Positions 15,166 through 16,239 of a stretch of DNA of 16,239 nt are shown here, in pieces (position 1 is the stretch's first letter; each line of letters starts with the position of its first letter). Origin of the DNA: JBFKUL01 sp041635755 (GTDB lineage: Bacteria; Pseudomonadota; Gammaproteobacteria; Burkholderiales; SG8-39); NCBI GenBank assembly GCA_041635755.1, contig JBFKUL010000036.1, forward strand, positions 1-16,239. Direction: 5' to 3'. The position numbers and the translations under genes were made by a program. The notes under the pieces are model-generated. The model had not been told where the DNA came from and did no database searches. It saw nothing but the letters and a program-made list of their open reading frames with translations.

Positions 15166-16239
15166 TCACACCGACTGCTGCAAGCGCGCGCGCACCATCG
15201 CGATGTTGGCGCGCAGGGCGTAAAGCTCTTCCGTATAGGACAGCGGCACGGCGATGCTCTCCGTCCTTTTTGCCAGCCGGTCGAGCTCGGCCAGCAACTC
15301 TGCGGATGGAACGCCGCCCTCGCCCAGGCGATCCTCGATCTGGCGCAGGTCCCGGTACCAGCGGAAGATGCGCGAGCGCACGCGAAAGCGGTACAGCGGC
15401 GGCACGATGCGCGACAAGGGTATCAGCACTGCGACGATCGAGAACAGCGCCACCCACATTCGGTCGATCAGGTTGGCGAGCCAGAACGGCAGGTAGCGCT
15501 GCAGCAGCGGCGGGCCGCTGCGGTAGTAGCGTTCGGCGTCTCGGGCAAGGGGAAACTCGGTGTTCTGCGGCGTGGGGAAGAGCCCCGCGCGCGAAATCCA
15601 GCTCGGGCTGCCGTGGATCCGCGACGCGGCCTGGACGAACAGCTGCGCCAGTGCCGGGTGCAGACCGTCTCTTGCGACCAGCGAGGTGGTCGGCGCGATC
15701 AGCGGCACGTCCCGCGGCGGTACGTTGCGTGCCAGATCGGCCACGCCGCGCGGCAGCGTCACCGGGCTGAGGAACGCAAAGCGCCGCGAATAGGCCTCGG
15801 CCTGGGGCACTTCGAACAGCTTCATGCCGGGCGTCTGCAGCAGCATCTGGGCCATCGGCGACTCCGGCGCCACGGCGAAGGCCACAGCGTCGAGCTCGCC
15901 GCCGAGCAGCGCGACCACGGCCGGGGTGAGATCGAGATAGCTGCGCTTGAGGTCCTCGAACTTCACCCCGTTGGCGTCGAGCAGCTTGCTCATGAGGCCC
16001 GGCATGCCGCTGCCCTCGGCGCCGACGTTGACGCGCCAGCCGCTCAATTGCGAAAGCTCGACGAGCTTGGCCTTGGGCAAGGTCTTTGCGGCCGCCTCGC
16101 GGTAGAACAGCCACACCGGCTCGTAGAACACGCTGCCCAGCGAAACCAGCGCGGCGCCTTCCCGGTTTTCGTCGACGGCGCGGTTCGCCTCGCTCGCGCC
16201 GCCCTGGACGAAACCGAGCTGCACGTCTTCGTTCTCGTC
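15166..16239 (-). CDS. TAXI-family TRAP transporter solute-binding protein with C-terminal membrane anchor (partial)
   Basis: The frame is open to the right edge, so the N-terminus (signal peptide and first lobe) is missing; 357 residues are visible. The substrate-binding part contains LGFVQGGASEANR, SLGSVFYEPVWLFYR, VNVGAEGSG, LDLTPAVVALLGGELDAVAF and the TTSLVARDGLHPALAQLF stretch, as in TAXI (TRAP-associated extracytoplasmic immunogenic) binding proteins. Unlike a free periplasmic protein, it continues past the binding domain into a hydrophobic helix (MWVALFSIVAVLIPL) and a basic, then amphipathic cytoplasmic tail (RFRVRSRIFRWYRDLRQIE ... ELYALRANIAMVRARLQQ) likely to form a short coiled coil. 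Ligand unknown. No TRAP DctQ/DctM permease gene is seen inside the window. It lies 84 bp upstream of ParA on the same strand. Confidence 0.88.
   Translation of the reverse strand, partial: DENEDVQLGFVQGGASEANRAVDENREGAALVSLGSVFYEPVWLFYREAAAKTLPKAKLVELSQLSGWRVNVGAEGSGMPGLMSKLLDANGVKFEDLKRSYLDLTPAVVALLGGELDAVAFAVAPESPMAQMLLQTPGMKLFEVPQAEAYSRRFAFLSPVTLPRGVADLARNVPPRDVPLIAPTTSLVARDGLHPALAQLFVQAASRIHGSPSWISRAGLFPTPQNTEFPLARDAERYYRSGPPLLQRYLPFWLANLIDRMWVALFSIVAVLIPLSRIVPPLYRFRVRSRIFRWYRDLRQIEDRLGEGGVPSAELLAELDRLAKRTESIAVPLSYTEELYALRANIAMVRARLQQSV

Overview
The window is GC-rich, tightly packed bacterial chromosome, most likely from a betaproteobacterium. The main evidence is the contiguous core order pyrG-kdsA-eno-ftsB, together with an acetoacetate-CoA ligase, an ETF-ubiquinone oxidoreductase and a TAXI-type TRAP binding protein with a membrane-anchored tail. 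No tRNA, rRNA, CRISPR array, insertion sequence or phage gene was seen. All genes are intact except the two cut by the window edges.

Layout. Positions 1-2299 are on the minus strand: an edge-truncated small membrane protein, a DUF962/Mpo1-like membrane protein, and ETF-QO. Starting at a compact divergent promoter region, 2345-6143 runs on the plus strand: a hotdog thioesterase that overlaps acetoacetate-CoA ligase by 4 bp, then an MFS transporter. A TerB-like gene (minus, 6229-6678) and an uncharacterised 179-aa protein (plus, 6739-7278) separate this acyl-CoA/respiratory block from the core operon. A sigma70-like promoter near 7467-7495 precedes pyrG, kdsA, eno and ftsB (7522-11721). After a hairpin comes a second, translationally coupled plus-strand group: an ectoine-hydroxylase-like Fe(II)/2-oxoglutarate dioxygenase, a Rossmann plus SAF-domain oxidoreductase of the COG4091/DXR-like (DRL) family, and an 84-aa protein of unknown function. 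These converge on an orphan ParA-type ATPase (minus), followed by a TAXI-family TRAP binding protein (minus) that runs off the right edge.

How the genes fit together. ETF-QO delivers electrons from acyl-CoA and amino-acid oxidation to ubiquinone, while AacS activates acetoacetate, so the left block fits fatty-acid, leucine or ketone-body metabolism. The core operon supplies CTP, KDO-8-phosphate for lipopolysaccharide (CTP is also needed later to activate KDO), phosphoenolpyruvate (the substrate of KdsA) and a divisome protein. That links PEP, CTP, envelope and division functions in one transcript.

The least explained part is the dioxygenase / SAF-oxidoreductase / 84-aa cluster directly after ftsB. 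Both enzymes belong to families with known chemistry, but neither substrate can be read from the sequence, and no ectoine biosynthesis genes are present. I regard this as the best candidate for an undescribed small pathway. It is a hypothesis from context, not a demonstrated system.
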